From an uncultured Blautia sp. (GTDB lineage: Bacteria; Bacillota; Clostridia; Lachnospirales; Lachnospiraceae), in the NCBI GenBank assembly GCA_958367245.1, contig CATXEA010000021.1, positions 1-60,296 of the forward strand: DNA of 60,296 bases, read 5' to 3'. The translations under genes were made by a program, and so were the position numbers. This document shows positions 6,994 to 16,073 of this stretch, in pieces. The number at the start of each line of letters is the position of its first letter. The stretch's first letter is position 1. The notes beneath the pieces were generated by a model. That model was not told the DNA's origin, made no database searches, and saw nothing but the letters and a program-made list of their open reading frames with translations.

Positions 6994-9798
6994 TTATTCT
7001 AAGCCGTATACCTCAACTTCGTAAATACGTGCTGCTGTATCGGAACCCTGAGTAGGTTTCACAACAGAAAGTTTCACATATCTTGCTTTCACCGGAGCGA
7101 AGGTATCAAGGGTTGTGCCTGCGGTATTTCGGGTTACGCTGCAGACCTCTGTAAATTCTGATCCGTCTGTGCTTACAGACAGAACATAGGATTTCGTATT
7201 CATGTCAGGGCCTTCTCCGCCGGCTTCTGCATGGGAAATGCCAATCTGGCTGACTGTCATTTCTGCACCAAGGTCAATTGTAAGCTCGTGAGGAGGAGTA
7301 CCTGTCGCACACCATTTTTTGGTAACATCGCCGTCTACTGCGAACTGTGGTGCTTCGTTCTCGTTTACATAGGCAGTTGCTTCAGTTGTTTTTCCCTGAG
7401 AGAGGAGAGTTAACTCCTGGTCGGCAGTAAGGTCGGAAGTAACAACGATGCAGCCCTTTGTCTCAAAGGTATCTTCGCCGGATTCGTTTTTCGCTTTAAT
7501 AGAAACGTCATAAACACCCTCTTTGTCGTAGGTGACAGTAACAGTGCTGTCCTTGGAAGTCTCTGTGCTTGCGCCGGGGAGAGTCCATTCTACTTCGGTG
7601 GTGTTTTCGGAGCTGGTGCTCTCAAAGGTTACGGAAGAGCCAACGCCTACCAGAGTCTGAGAAGCGCGGAAACGTGCTTTCGGAAGGCTGTTGTCCGGCC
7701 AGTCCATAGTTACGTCGGAGCCTTCTCCATTTTCCAGAGTCATGGAAACAGGAACGACACGGAAGGTAGATTTGTTTGTCTCGTCTGTACGTGGCAGAGT
7801 ATTGATGTAGAAGCTGTTTGTGTTGGAAACACCAAGGAGAGACAGGGTCTTATCCTGATTTACACGGTAAACTTCATAGTATGGTGTTTCGCCTTCTGTA
7901 TCCCAGGAAAGACGAACACCTGCGTACATGGCGTCCTCGTCAAATTCCTGACCGTCAACTTTTACATTGGATACTTTGGCAGTTGTCACATCACTTTCAC
8001 GGTAAATAGAGATGTTTCCAAGGTTCAGTTCGTAAGCGGAGTTGTCCTCGGAAGCAACAATTTTGTAGGAAAGATTGCGAATCTTTTTTCCTGCAAGTTT
8101 GGAAATATCATAGGTAACTTTGGTCCAGTCGGAACCAACCTTTTTGTCGCCTTTGATAACCTCTTCAGAACCATCATCCAGAGTGAGAACAGCAGATAAT
8201 TCTGTTTCATTGGATGCTTTTGCAATTGTTGTGAAAATTACATTTTCTTCCAGAGGAAGGTCTGCGCTGTAAAGGTTAAGTGTGGTAGCCTTGTCTTTCT
8301 GCATATTTCCGCGGAATTTCAGAGAGTTGCCGCCATAGTAGGAATTTGCAACGTCATATGTAACCTTCAGGCTGTTTTCACCCTCATTTTCCATAATCCA
8401 GCGGTAAGTTGGAAGAATGTCTCCGATGCTTCGGTTGTTCCAGTCGAGTTTGGAAATCTGCTCGCCGTTTTTGAAGAAGCTGTATCCGTTTCCGAGGGAG
8501 AAGTTTGTGGTAAACGGCAGCGCTGTAAGAGCAGAGTTTTCTGTAACATAAGTAGAAACACCACGCCACTGTGTATCGGAGCTGTATTCAACTTCAGCGG
8601 ACGGGTCCTGTTTATTATTTACCCAGATGGCAGTTTCTTTTTCCTGGAATTCGTCAATACCACTGGAAGAATGGTATGCCCAGTTCGGACAGTAGATACC
8701 AAGGGAGGTATGGGCTGTGCCGTCTTCTTTTGCAAATAAATCCCAGCGGATTGGCGTGGTGTAGCCGTTTGCCTGAATGTCCACACCTGCGTAGAGAGAG
8801 TACGGGTCGATTCCCAGCTCTTCTGCTTTGGCACGGGAAGCTTCCAGAAGCTTTTCACCTGCAAGCTCGTCCTCTGTCCACCAGAAGTTCAGGAACATAT
8901 TATCAGCTACAGCGCCGTCTTCATCAGCCATAAACATGGAGTTTTTGTCTGTGAGCGCATTCTGCCAGTCCATTTCACCGTCTTTTGTCATGGAGTCATA
9001 ATATACAAGAGTCAGCTCCGGAGCCTGCTCTTTGAAGTAACGGATAAATGCCTGCATGTTTTTGGCATGTTCAGCAGTCAGAGGTTCTTCCTCTGTGCCT
9101 TCTGTCTCCTGATTGATGAACCAGCCGTCGAAGCCGTAAGCTTTTGCAACCTCAATGAGCTTGTCTGCCATTGGGAAAGTGCCGTCTGCATTTGCTTTAA
9201 GGAAGGTATCAAGCCATTCCATTTTTCCGCCTGCAACGCCCTGCGGGAAAAATACAGTTCCGATTACCGGAACACCGTTCTTATGTCCCAGATCTGTGAC
9301 ATCCGGACTTGGAGGAACGATAAGACCTTCTCCGGAAGAACCGCCCCAGTATACCAGCTTATCCACGTACTGCCAGTAGGTAAAGGTATTGCAGTTGGAT
9401 TTGTTTAATCCGTGAGGGGCATTTCCGCTTGTACTGGAGTTCATAATGGAAATTGCCATTACTTTTGTGTCTGTGTTCTGTGTGCCGTTGACAGCGGTCA
9501 GATTTTCCGGTGCAACACGCTGTGCAAGGGGAACATGACTTACATTGAAAGCAAAGTCCGGATCAGTTTCAGGCGTCCATTCCAGAAGCTGCTCCGGAAA
9601 CCAGTATGAGGATTCCGGCTGATCGTTCATTGTCAGTTCCAGGTTTTCATTTTCTTCCGTAATTGTGTACGGACTCTTTTCTTCCTTTGGCGTGGCAGGC
9701 GCTTTTGCAGTTTCGCTGCCGCAGGCACAAAGGGAGGCGGCAAGAGTCAGGCTCATGCCGGCTGCAAGGGCTTTTAGAAAAAGATTGTTTTTTCTCAT
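6994..9798 (-). CDS. GH85 endo-beta-N-acetylglucosaminidase, secreted lipoprotein
   Basis: This 934-residue enzyme would cut the chitobiose core of N-glycans on glycoproteins. A lipoprotein signal ends at LCAC, giving lipidated Cys26 and a cell-surface location. The GH85 barrel covers about residues 90-400; the motif WFINQE at 226-231 supplies the catalytic pair Asn229 (oxazoline stabiliser) and Glu231 (acid/base). Beta-sandwich modules follow, then a PKD domain (about 715-785), then a C-terminal F5/8 type C/CBM32-like domain (about 790-934) that probably binds glycans. An AAGGAGG site precedes the ATG. No glycan transporter or mannosidase lies beside it. The only close upstream neighbour is a LysR gene 113 bases away. 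It points to foraging on host or dietary glycoproteins. Confidence 0.9.
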   Translation of the reverse strand: MRKNNLFLKALAAGMSLTLAASLCACGSETAKAPATPKEEKSPYTITEENENLELTMNDQPESSYWFPEQLLEWTPETDPDFAFNVSHVPLAQRVAPENLTAVNGTQNTDTKVMAISIMNSSTSGNAPHGLNKSNCNTFTYWQYVDKLVYWGGSSGEGLIVPPSPDVTDLGHKNGVPVIGTVFFPQGVAGGKMEWLDTFLKANADGTFPMADKLIEVAKAYGFDGWFINQETEGTEEEPLTAEHAKNMQAFIRYFKEQAPELTLVYYDSMTKDGEMDWQNALTDKNSMFMADEDGAVADNMFLNFWWTEDELAGEKLLEASRAKAEELGIDPYSLYAGVDIQANGYTTPIRWDLFAKEDGTAHTSLGIYCPNWAYHSSSGIDEFQEKETAIWVNNKQDPSAEVEYSSDTQWRGVSTYVTENSALTALPFTTNFSLGNGYSFFKNGEQISKLDWNNRSIGDILPTYRWIMENEGENSLKVTYDVANSYYGGNSLKFRGNMQKDKATTLNLYSADLPLEENVIFTTIAKASNETELSAVLTLDDGSEEVIKGDKKVGSDWTKVTYDISKLAGKKIRNLSYKIVASEDNSAYELNLGNISIYRESDVTTAKVSNVKVDGQEFDEDAMYAGVRLSWDTEGETPYYEVYRVNQDKTLSLLGVSNTNSFYINTLPRTDETNKSTFRVVPVSMTLENGEGSDVTMDWPDNSLPKARFRASQTLVGVGSSVTFESTSSENTTEVEWTLPGASTETSKDSTVTVTYDKEGVYDVSIKAKNESGEDTFETKGCIVVTSDLTADQELTLLSQGKTTEATAYVNENEAPQFAVDGDVTKKWCATGTPPHELTIDLGAEMTVSQIGISHAEAGGEGPDMNTKSYVLSVSTDGSEFTEVCSVTRNTAGTTLDTFAPVKARYVKLSVVKPTQGSDTAARIYEVEVYGLE

Positions 9799-9911
9799 AA
9801 TGTCCTCCTTGATGAGATTTTTCGAGTCTATATGTAACTCACATATGGCTTAATTATATTCCATCAAAGAGACAAAAATATAGTGGAAAGAAACTAGATT
9901 TTATGTAATTT

Positions 9912-10853
9912 TTATATAATTTTTATAATTGCTTTCAAAAATTCTTCCATCGCTCTGCTGAAATACCGTCCTTTTTTCCAGTAGAAATATACGTTTCTGG
10001 TGCTTCCCTCCAGAGGAAGCTTATAGTAGACAAGCTGAGGATTGTCGGGAACTCTGGAAATCAGCATGTCGCCGATAAAAGAAATCCCCATTCCGGAGCA
10101 GGTGATATTATAGGCAGTGAGCTGCTGGTCAAGTTCAAATACCACATGAGGCTGAAAATGATTTCTGCGGCAGATATTTAGCGCTCTTTTTCCTGTGTCG
10201 TTTTCGGGTTTGAGCATAATGAAGGGCTCTTCGCGAAAGGCTTTCAGCGGCACTGCCTTTATCTTCTGTGACAAAAAATTGTTGTTTCGTATATCTTCAA
10301 TAGAAATCTGATAATCTTTCAGAGTTTTATTTACAGGAAAGGAGAGAGGAACAGCCAGAAGAAGATGTTCTTTTCGGAAGACACAGTGGTCAAAGACAGC
10401 TTCATCAAGAAGGCAGTTATCCATGGCGAAATCCAGTGTGCCGTTCTGGAGTAGCTGTTCCAGATTGGCAGTGCTTTCTTCAATAAGTTCAATTTTAATA
10501 AGCGGATATTTCCGGGCAAAATCTGCAATCAACCCCGGAAGAACCCAGGAGGAAAAGAAGTTGCTTCCTCCCACGCTTAAGCTGCCTGTTTTCAGGTTGC
10601 CCCAGTCATTGATAAAGCCTTCAAATTCGCTTTTTGCAGACATAATCTGTTCCACAGTCTGTATGTAGCGTTCTCCGCATTGGGTTACGCTTAATGGCTT
10701 GGTACTGCGGTCAAAAAGCGGATAGCCGATACGCTTTTCGATGCGTTTGACATTTGCGCTTAAAGACGGCTGGGAAATAAAAAGATTGGCAGCAGCCCTG
10801 GAAAAGCTTTTTTCTTTATATACTTCATATACATATTCCATACCCTGAAACAT
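9912..10853 (-). CDS. LysR-family transcriptional regulator
   Basis: The 313-residue protein has the usual LysR layout: an N-terminal winged helix-turn-helix (residues 5-62, with SFSRAAANLFISQPSLSANVKRIEKRIG) and a periplasmic-binding-like effector domain (about 90-300). It is divergent from aspartate ammonia-lyase and malic enzyme across a 207-base gap, the classic arrangement for a LysR activator of the neighbouring metabolic genes. It is also co-directional with the GH85 gene 113 bases downstream, so read-through is possible. The effector is unknown; a C4-dicarboxylate such as aspartate, fumarate or malate is the natural guess from context. GGGGGTG precedes the ATG. Confidence 0.9.
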   Translation of the reverse strand: MFQGMEYVYEVYKEKSFSRAAANLFISQPSLSANVKRIEKRIGYPLFDRSTKPLSVTQCGERYIQTVEQIMSAKSEFEGFINDWGNLKTGSLSVGGSNFFSSWVLPGLIADFARKYPLIKIELIEESTANLEQLLQNGTLDFAMDNCLLDEAVFDHCVFRKEHLLLAVPLSFPVNKTLKDYQISIEDIRNNNFLSQKIKAVPLKAFREEPFIMLKPENDTGKRALNICRRNHFQPHVVFELDQQLTAYNITCSGMGISFIGDMLISRVPDNPQLVYYKLPLEGSTRNVYFYWKKGRYFSRAMEEFLKAIIKII

Positions 10854-10904
10854 ACCTGCACCCCCATAATATAAAAGTTATACTATTTATATAAATATAT
10901 GTAT

Positions 10905-10933
10905 TTGATTATATCATGGAGTACAGATATAAT
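10905..10933 (+). promoter_or_regulatory. Predicted promoter of aspA
   Basis: TTGATT (10905-10910), 17 bases, TATAAT (10928-10933). This near-consensus promoter sits in the LysR-aspA gap. Transcription would begin near 10940 and leave a leader of about 120 bases. Confidence 0.7.
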
Positions 10934-10946
10934 AAAGGCGTTTTGA

Positions 10947-10986
10947 GGCTGTTGTTCAATTATCACGATTATCGTAAACAACAGCC
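10947..10986 (+). promoter_or_regulatory. Perfect 10-bp inverted repeat in the aspA leader
   Basis: GGCTGTTGTT (10947-10956) is matched exactly by AACAACAGCC (10977-10986) around a 20-base loop. The loop itself holds the small palindrome CGAT-t-ATCG (10966-10974). It begins within about ten bases of the expected transcript start. It could be an operator or an RNA stem-loop that controls or stabilises the mRNA. There is no U tract after it. Confidence 0.55.
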
Positions 10987-11060
10987 GGTTGAGCGATAAG
11001 CGCGTGGGAAGCGCAGAATTCCAGAGAATATAAGCGGGAAAAAACAGGAGGGTTTTTACA

Positions 11061-12497
11061 ATGGAAGAAATGAAGAAAACAGATTTTCGTGTGGAGAAGG
11101 ATTCAATCGGAACAAAAGACGTTCCGGAAGATGTGTACTATGGTGTCCAGTCTTTAAGAGCTGCAGAGAACTTCCATATCACAGGTCTTACCATGCATCC
11201 GGAAATCATCAACAGCCTTGCATATATCAAGAAAGCGGCAGCTATCACAAACTGCGAGGTAGGGATTCTTGAAAAGAAAAAAGCAAATGCAATCGTTCAG
11301 GCATGTGATGAGATCGTAGAAGGTAAATTCCATGAGCACTTCATTGTAGACCCGATTCAGGGCGGTGCGGGAACTTCCCTTAATATGAATGCAAACGAAG
11401 TAATCGCAAACCGCGCAATCGAGATTCTTGGCGGTCAGAAGGGCGATTACAGCATTATCAACCCGAACGACCATGTAAACTGCGGTCAGTCCACAAATGA
11501 CGTTATCCCGACAGCAGGAAAAATGACATCTCTTCGTCTTCTGAAAAACCTGAAAAAAGAACTGCTTCATTTACATAAAGCATTATGTGCAAAGGCACAG
11601 GAATTTGACCATGTTATTAAAATGGGACGTACTCAGATGCAGGATGCAGTGCCGATTCGTCTCGGACAGGAGTTTAAAGCATATTCCGTAGCTATCATGC
11701 GTGATATCCACAGAATGGATAAAGCTATGGACGAGATGCGCGCTCTGAATATGGGCGGTACGGCAATCGGAACAGGTATCAACGCAGATGAAGCATATCT
11801 GCAGAGAATCGTACCGAACCTTGTTGAGGTATCCGGTATGGATTTCGTACAGGCATTTGACCTGATCGACTCCACACAGAACCTTGACCCGTTCGTAGCT
11901 GTTTCCGGCGCTATCAAAGCCTGTGCAGTAACCCTGTCAAAAATTGCAAACGACCTTCGTCTTATGTCCTCCGGTCCAAGAGCCGGTTTCGGCGAGATTA
12001 ATCTTCCGGCAAAACAGAACGGTTCTTCTATCATGCCGGGTAAAGTAAATCCGGTTATTCCGGAGGTTGTGAATCAGGTTGCGTTTAATATTATTGGAAA
12101 CGACGTTACGATCACAATGGCAGCAGAAGCAGGACAGCTTGAGCTGAACGCTTTTGAGCCAATCGTATTTTACTGTTTATTCCAGTCAATTGATACTCTT
12201 GCATACGCAGTACAGACCTTTGTAGAAAACTGTGTGAAGGGTATTACCGCAAATGAAACACGCTGCCGTTACCTTGTTGAAAACAGCGTAGGTATCATCA
12301 CAGCAATCTGTCCTCATGTTGGATACCAGAAAGCGGCTGATATTGCGAAGAAAGCGCTGAAGACAGGAGAATCTGTCCGCAATCTGATTTTAAGCGAGGG
12401 ACTGTTAAAGGAAGAGGAACTGGATAACATCCTTGATCCGGTACACATGACAGAGCCGGGTATCTCCGGAAAAGATTTACTTCTGAAAATGAAATAA
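11061..12497 (+). CDS. aspA: Aspartate ammonia-lyase (aspartase)
   Basis: This 478-residue enzyme converts L-aspartate to fumarate and ammonia in the cytoplasm. It belongs to the class II fumarase/aspartase superfamily. The catalytic serine loop is seen in GSSIMPGKVNPVIPE, the substrate-binding GQSTNDVIPTA and GRTQMQDAVP segments are intact, and the stretches SSGPRAGFGEINLP and MAAEAGQLELNAFEP favour aspartase over fumarase. Its length agrees with E. coli AspA (478). It carries its own promoter and a structured leader, is divergent from a LysR gene, and is followed after 122 bases by malic enzyme. Together they suggest aspartate or fumarate conversion toward pyruvate, with the fumarase step encoded elsewhere. 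Confidence 0.9.
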   Translation: MEEMKKTDFRVEKDSIGTKDVPEDVYYGVQSLRAAENFHITGLTMHPEIINSLAYIKKAAAITNCEVGILEKKKANAIVQACDEIVEGKFHEHFIVDPIQGGAGTSLNMNANEVIANRAIEILGGQKGDYSIINPNDHVNCGQSTNDVIPTAGKMTSLRLLKNLKKELLHLHKALCAKAQEFDHVIKMGRTQMQDAVPIRLGQEFKAYSVAIMRDIHRMDKAMDEMRALNMGGTAIGTGINADEAYLQRIVPNLVEVSGMDFVQAFDLIDSTQNLDPFVAVSGAIKACAVTLSKIANDLRLMSSGPRAGFGEINLPAKQNGSSIMPGKVNPVIPEVVNQVAFNIIGNDVTITMAAEAGQLELNAFEPIVFYCLFQSIDTLAYAVQTFVENCVKGITANETRCRYLVENSVGIITAICPHVGYQKAADIAKKALKTGESVRNLILSEGLLKEEELDNILDPVHMTEPGISGKDLLLKMK

Positions 12498-12619
12498 TAG
12501 TTGAGTCGGAATAGATACAGGTGTAAAATAGATATCAGATTATTGTTCAAAAAAAAACAGATTATGTATGAGTCTGTGAAGAAGGAGAACAATAATAAAT
12601 AAAGCGGAGGAAACAAAAT

Positions 12620-13792
12620 ATGGATTACGCAAAAGAATCTTTAAAAATGCATTATGATTTAAAAGGTAAGATCGAGGTTGTTTCAAGAGCGGCAGTAGAT
12701 TCCAAGGAAGCGTTAAGCCTTGCTTATACACCGGGCGTTGCACAGCCCTGTCTGGAAATTCAGAAAGATGTGAATAAAAGCTATGATCTGACAAGACGCT
12801 GGAATACAGTAGCAGTAGTAACAGACGGTACAGCCGTTCTCGGTCTTGGCGATATCGGACCGGAAGCAGGTATGCCGGTTATGGAAGGGAAATGTGTTCT
12901 GTTTAAAGCCTTCGGTGATGTAGATGCGATTCCGTTATGTGTCCGCAGCAAAGATGTGGATGAAATCGTGAAAACAGTTCAGCTTCTTGCAGGAAGCTTC
13001 GGCGGTGTAAACCTCGAGGATATTTCCGCCCCAAGATGCTTTGAAATCGAGAAAAGACTGAAAGAGTGCTGCGATATTCCGATTTTCCACGACGATCAGC
13101 ATGGTACAGCCGTAATTACACTTGCAGGTATCATCAATGCGCTGAAGATTGTCGGAAAGAAGCTTGATGAAGTTAAGATTGTTACTTCAGGCGCAGGCGC
13201 GGCAGGTATTGCAATTATCCGTCTTCTCATGTCCATGGGACTTAAGAATGTCATTATGACAGACAGAAAGGGCGCAATCTACGAAGGTAGAGAAGGCTTA
13301 AACGAAATTAAAGAAGAGATGGCTAAAATTACAAACTTCAACAAAGAAAAAGGTACTCTGGAGGAAGTGATCAAAGGCGCAGACATCTTTATCGGTGTTT
13401 CCGCACCTGGAACGCTTACTGCAGATATGGTTCGCACAATGGCAAAGGATCCGATTATTTTTGCATGTGCAAACCCGACGCCGGAAATTTTCCCGGAAGA
13501 AGCGAAAGCTGCAGGCGCAGCCGTAATTTCTACAGGCCGTTCCGACTATCCGAATCAGGTAAACAATGTGCTCTGCTTCCCGGGACTGTTCCGCGGTGTG
13601 CTTGATGTGCGCGCATCTGATATTAACGATGAGATGAAGGTGGCAGCAGCTTACGCAATCGCAGGACTGGTATCCGACGAAGAATTAAATCCGGAATACA
13701 TTCTTCCGGCAGCATTTGACCCGCGTGTAAAAGATGCAGTGGCATCAGCAGTTGCCGAGGCAGCAAGAAAAACAGGAGTTGCCAGAATCTGA
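12620..13792 (+). CDS. NAD(P)-dependent malic enzyme
   Basis: The 390-residue protein is a short bacterial malic enzyme that decarboxylates L-malate to pyruvate with reduction of NAD(P). Tyr36 in AYTPGVA and Lys91 in EGKC are the expected catalytic pair. Metal and substrate residues lie in FHDDQHGTA, and the Rossmann motif GAGAAG is at about residue 190. It follows aspA by 122 bases without a terminator, so co-transcription is likely. An AGCGGAGG site precedes the ATG. The larger C-terminal phosphotransacetylase-like domain found in some malic enzymes is absent. A strong terminator follows. Confidence 0.93.
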   Translation: MDYAKESLKMHYDLKGKIEVVSRAAVDSKEALSLAYTPGVAQPCLEIQKDVNKSYDLTRRWNTVAVVTDGTAVLGLGDIGPEAGMPVMEGKCVLFKAFGDVDAIPLCVRSKDVDEIVKTVQLLAGSFGGVNLEDISAPRCFEIEKRLKECCDIPIFHDDQHGTAVITLAGIINALKIVGKKLDEVKIVTSGAGAAGIAIIRLLMSMGLKNVIMTDRKGAIYEGREGLNEIKEEMAKITNFNKEKGTLEEVIKGADIFIGVSAPGTLTADMVRTMAKDPIIFACANPTPEIFPEEAKAAGAAVISTGRSDYPNQVNNVLCFPGLFRGVLDVRASDINDEMKVAAAYAIAGLVSDEELNPEYILPAAFDPRVKDAVASAVAEAARKTGVARI

Positions 13793-13814
13793 TTGTAAAT
13801 TAAATAGAAAGATA

Positions 13815-13859
13815 CAAAAAACAGGTGTGCAGACTTTTTGAGTTTGTTCACCTGTTTTT
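13815..13859 (+). terminator. Terminator after malic enzyme
   Basis: AAAAACAGGTG and CACCTGTTTTT form an 11-pair stem with a 21-base loop, ending in T residues. It closes the aspA-malic enzyme transcript. Confidence 0.8.
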
Positions 13860-13886
13860 GGCTTTACTGTCAGAAACGATTATGAT
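13858..13886 (+). promoter_or_regulatory. Predicted promoter of the small Rpn-like gene
   Basis: TTGGCT (13858-13863), 17 bases, TATGAT (13881-13886). The gene begins 32 bases downstream, so this remnant may still be transcribed. Confidence 0.5.
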
Positions 13887-13917
13887 AAAATCCAGAGTAG
13901 AAGAGTGAGGTGATTAT

Positions 13918-14262
13918 GTGCAGACAACAGAACAGAATGTCTTACATAAAAAAGACTTACAAAGGATAAAGGAACTTCGCCTGATGCATGATTTTAACTG
14001 TAAAGATGCAAAAGATATTGTAAATCCGCTGTTGGCAGAAGAAGTCAGATACCTAAAAGAGACAGAAGGAGGTCGAAGCCAGATGTGTAAACTTTTAGAA
14101 GAAATGAGAAATGAAGTTGCTGCAGAAGCAAAAGCAGAAAATGCAGTAAGTACCGCCTTAAAGATGCTGGCAAGAGGTCGTTATTCTTTGGAAGAAATTG
14201 CAGATATAAGCGGTTTGCCTTTAGAAGAAGTTCGTAAGTTAGCCAAAAAAGAAACTGCATAA
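13918..14262 (+). pseudogene. C-terminal remnant of an Rpn/PD-(D/E)XK nuclease-family transposase
   Basis: The frame starts with GTG after a weak GAGTGAGGTG site and encodes 114 residues. The segment LMHDFNCKDAKDI, then VRYLKETEGG, MCKLLEEMRNE and the final SLEEIADISGLPLEEV strongly recall the C-terminal part of Rpn-family recombination-promoting nucleases common in Lachnospiraceae. The nuclease domain with its PD-(D/E)XK residues is absent, so no enzymatic activity is expected. It has its own promoter and terminator, so it could instead be a retained small gene of unknown role. Family assignment is from remembered pattern, not a search. Confidence 0.5.
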
Positions 14263-14270
14263 ATTTATGC

Positions 14271-14301
14271 AACCCCAAGTGTAAATAGCTTGGGGTATTT
14301 T
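14271..14301 (+). terminator. Terminator after the Rpn-like remnant
   Basis: ACCCCAAG (14272-14279) and CTTGGGGT (14289-14296) form an eight-pair stem followed by ATTTTT. Confidence 0.85.
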
Positions 14302-14329
14302 TATGATGCACCTGCGACGATTTTACTAA

Positions 14330-14358
14330 TTGTAAAGCTCCCCATTTTGTGCTAAGAT
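14330..14358 (+). promoter_or_regulatory. Predicted promoter of the PF06541 membrane protein gene
   Basis: TTGTAA (14330-14335), 17 bases, TAAGAT (14353-14358). The -10 box overlaps an in-frame ATG at 14357, which argues that translation starts further down, at 14420. Confidence 0.6.
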
Positions 14359-14419
14359 GTCATTTATATCTGAAAATACCATATTAATGACTTTTACAAA
14401 AGAAAGGAGCCTGAAAGAT

Positions 14420-15784
14420 ATGGGGATTCCCGGTGAATCTGTCATGTACCACCTGTTGTGGATTTTTTTGATTTATTCCTTTGTGGGCTGGGCTGTGGGA
14501 ACAGCGGCTGCAGCTATGAGAAAAAGGAAATTTATTGATGTTGGTTTTCTTTACGGACCATGGTGCCCGTCATACGGACTGGGCGGAGTCGCCTTTGCAG
14601 TGCTTCTGCCGGAGCTTAAGAACAGTCTTTTCTTCCTGTTTCTGGGAGGTATGATTCTGGGATTTCTGGTGTCCTGGTTTACAGGATTTTTTCTGGAGAA
14701 GATTTTCCATAAAAAATGGTGGGATTATTCCAGAAAGAAATTTCAGTTTGGAGGCTATGTAAATCTGCCTTATACCGTCATCTGGGGCGGAGCAGCAGTT
14801 GTCTGCATATGCTTTGTCAATCCTGCACTTGTGCGGTTCGCAGATATTTTTCCGGGCTGGACAGGGCGTATCGTCCTTCTGGTTGTCTATGGAATTATGA
14901 TTGTGGATTACATAGGAACAGTGACGGGTGTACTGGCAGTAAATTCAAAAATAAAAAAAGCTTCTCTTGTAGGAAATGTTTCTGAAAATCTTCAGAAAAC
15001 AGCAGACCAGATGGGAGAAGGTCTTGTGGGATGGGTTCTGAAGCATCTTGGAAAAGCGTATCCTGAACTGGAAGCCCGTAAACTTCTTGAAGCACGGAGA
15101 GAAAAAGAACGGCAGATGGAGGAGGAGAAGGAAAAAGCAGGCGTTTTTGCTGTAGGCTGTTCTTTCTATAAACTGATTTGCCTGTTCTTTATCGGAGCTT
15201 TTCTGGGGGATATTACAGAGACAATTTTCTGTCTTGTGACAGCAGGAAAGCTGATGAGCAGAAGCAGCGTGGTCTATGGTCCGTTCAGTATTGTATGGGG
15301 ACTGGGATGTGTTCTTCTGACAGCTATTTTATATCAGTATAAAGACCGCAGTGACAGTTATATTTTTGTTTTCGGAACGGTTCTCGGAGGCGCATATGAA
15401 TATATCTGCAGTGTTTTCACGGAGATTGTTTTCGGCACGATTTTCTGGGATTACAGCCATCTTCCATTTAATCTTGGGGGAAGAATCAACCTGTTGTACT
15501 GTTTCTTCTGGGGAATTGCAGCAGTTGTGTGGATGCGGATGCTATACCCCCGTCTGTCTGCCCTGATTGAGAAAATTCCCAAGAAACCGGGAGTGATTCT
15601 TACATGGATTATGATTGTATTTATGACGATAAATATTATTATTTCCGGACTTGCCATGAACCGTTATCACGAACGTCAGAGCGGAGAAACAAAAGAAGAG
15701 ACGAATCTCACCCGGATTTTGGACGAACGATTCCCGGATGAGAGAATGGAAAGAATATACCCGAATGCCAAGCAGGTAAAATAA
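14420..15784 (+). CDS. Putative ABC-transporter type IV membrane protein (PF06541), duplicated
   Basis: The start at 14420 (454 residues) is preferred over 14357 because AAAGGAG lies 10-12 bases before it and because the promoter -10 box covers the upstream ATG. The protein is a polytopic membrane protein with the PF06541 pattern twice: WAVGTAAAAMRKRKFIDVGFLYGPWCPSYG near the N-terminus and DITETIFCLVTAGKLMSRSSVVYGPFSIVWG after about residue 285. Each half ends in a WDYS motif followed by GG-N-L. A charged cytoplasmic linker joins them. The family is annotated as putative ABC permease but no ATPase is nearby, and its real function is unknown. It stands alone between promoter and terminator. 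Confidence 0.8.
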   Translation: MGIPGESVMYHLLWIFLIYSFVGWAVGTAAAAMRKRKFIDVGFLYGPWCPSYGLGGVAFAVLLPELKNSLFFLFLGGMILGFLVSWFTGFFLEKIFHKKWWDYSRKKFQFGGYVNLPYTVIWGGAAVVCICFVNPALVRFADIFPGWTGRIVLLVVYGIMIVDYIGTVTGVLAVNSKIKKASLVGNVSENLQKTADQMGEGLVGWVLKHLGKAYPELEARKLLEARREKERQMEEEKEKAGVFAVGCSFYKLICLFFIGAFLGDITETIFCLVTAGKLMSRSSVVYGPFSIVWGLGCVLLTAILYQYKDRSDSYIFVFGTVLGGAYEYICSVFTEIVFGTIFWDYSHLPFNLGGRINLLYCFFWGIAAVVWMRMLYPRLSALIEKIPKKPGVILTWIMIVFMTINIIISGLAMNRYHERQSGETKEETNLTRILDERFPDERMERIYPNAKQVK

Positions 15785-15810
15785 AAAATTATCTGAAGGA
15801 AAAGATTGTG

Positions 15811-15850
15811 GATGCTGTCCGGCGTAAAGCTGGGCAGCATTTTTCTTTTT
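15811..15850 (+). terminator. Terminator after the PF06541 gene
   Basis: ATGCTGTCC and GGGCAGCAT pair (with one G-T wobble) around an 11-base loop, followed by TTTTCTTTTT. Confidence 0.85.
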
Positions 15851-15907
15851 GGGTGATTTTGCATAAAATTCAGGCTGATATTTTGGAGGAAAACAAAGAA
15901 AAAAGGG

Positions 15908-15936
15908 TTGCAAATGATGGAAGTTTTGATTATAAT
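15908..15936 (+). promoter_or_regulatory. Predicted promoter of the GH51-DUF6171-GH127 operon
   Basis: TTGCAA (15908-15913), 17 bases, TATAAT (15931-15936). The leader of about 130 bases is very A-rich and holds a weak inverted repeat AACAATT (16008-16014)/AATTGTT (16036-16042). No catabolite-repression site of good quality was seen. Confidence 0.65.
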
Positions 15937-16073
15937 GTGTGTTAAAGAAGTATAATAATTTAATAAAAACTAAAATAAAAGACAAAAACATCTGAAATCA
16001 AAAGAAAAACAATTGCTTTTTTAGGGAAAGTTCATAATTGTTAAGATGTTAATAAAGAAAAAGGAGAAATATT

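Noticed and set aside
14357..14419. An upstream ATG extending the PF06541 protein by 21 residues
   Set aside because: That ATG falls inside the predicted -10 box and the downstream start has a clear AAAGGAG.
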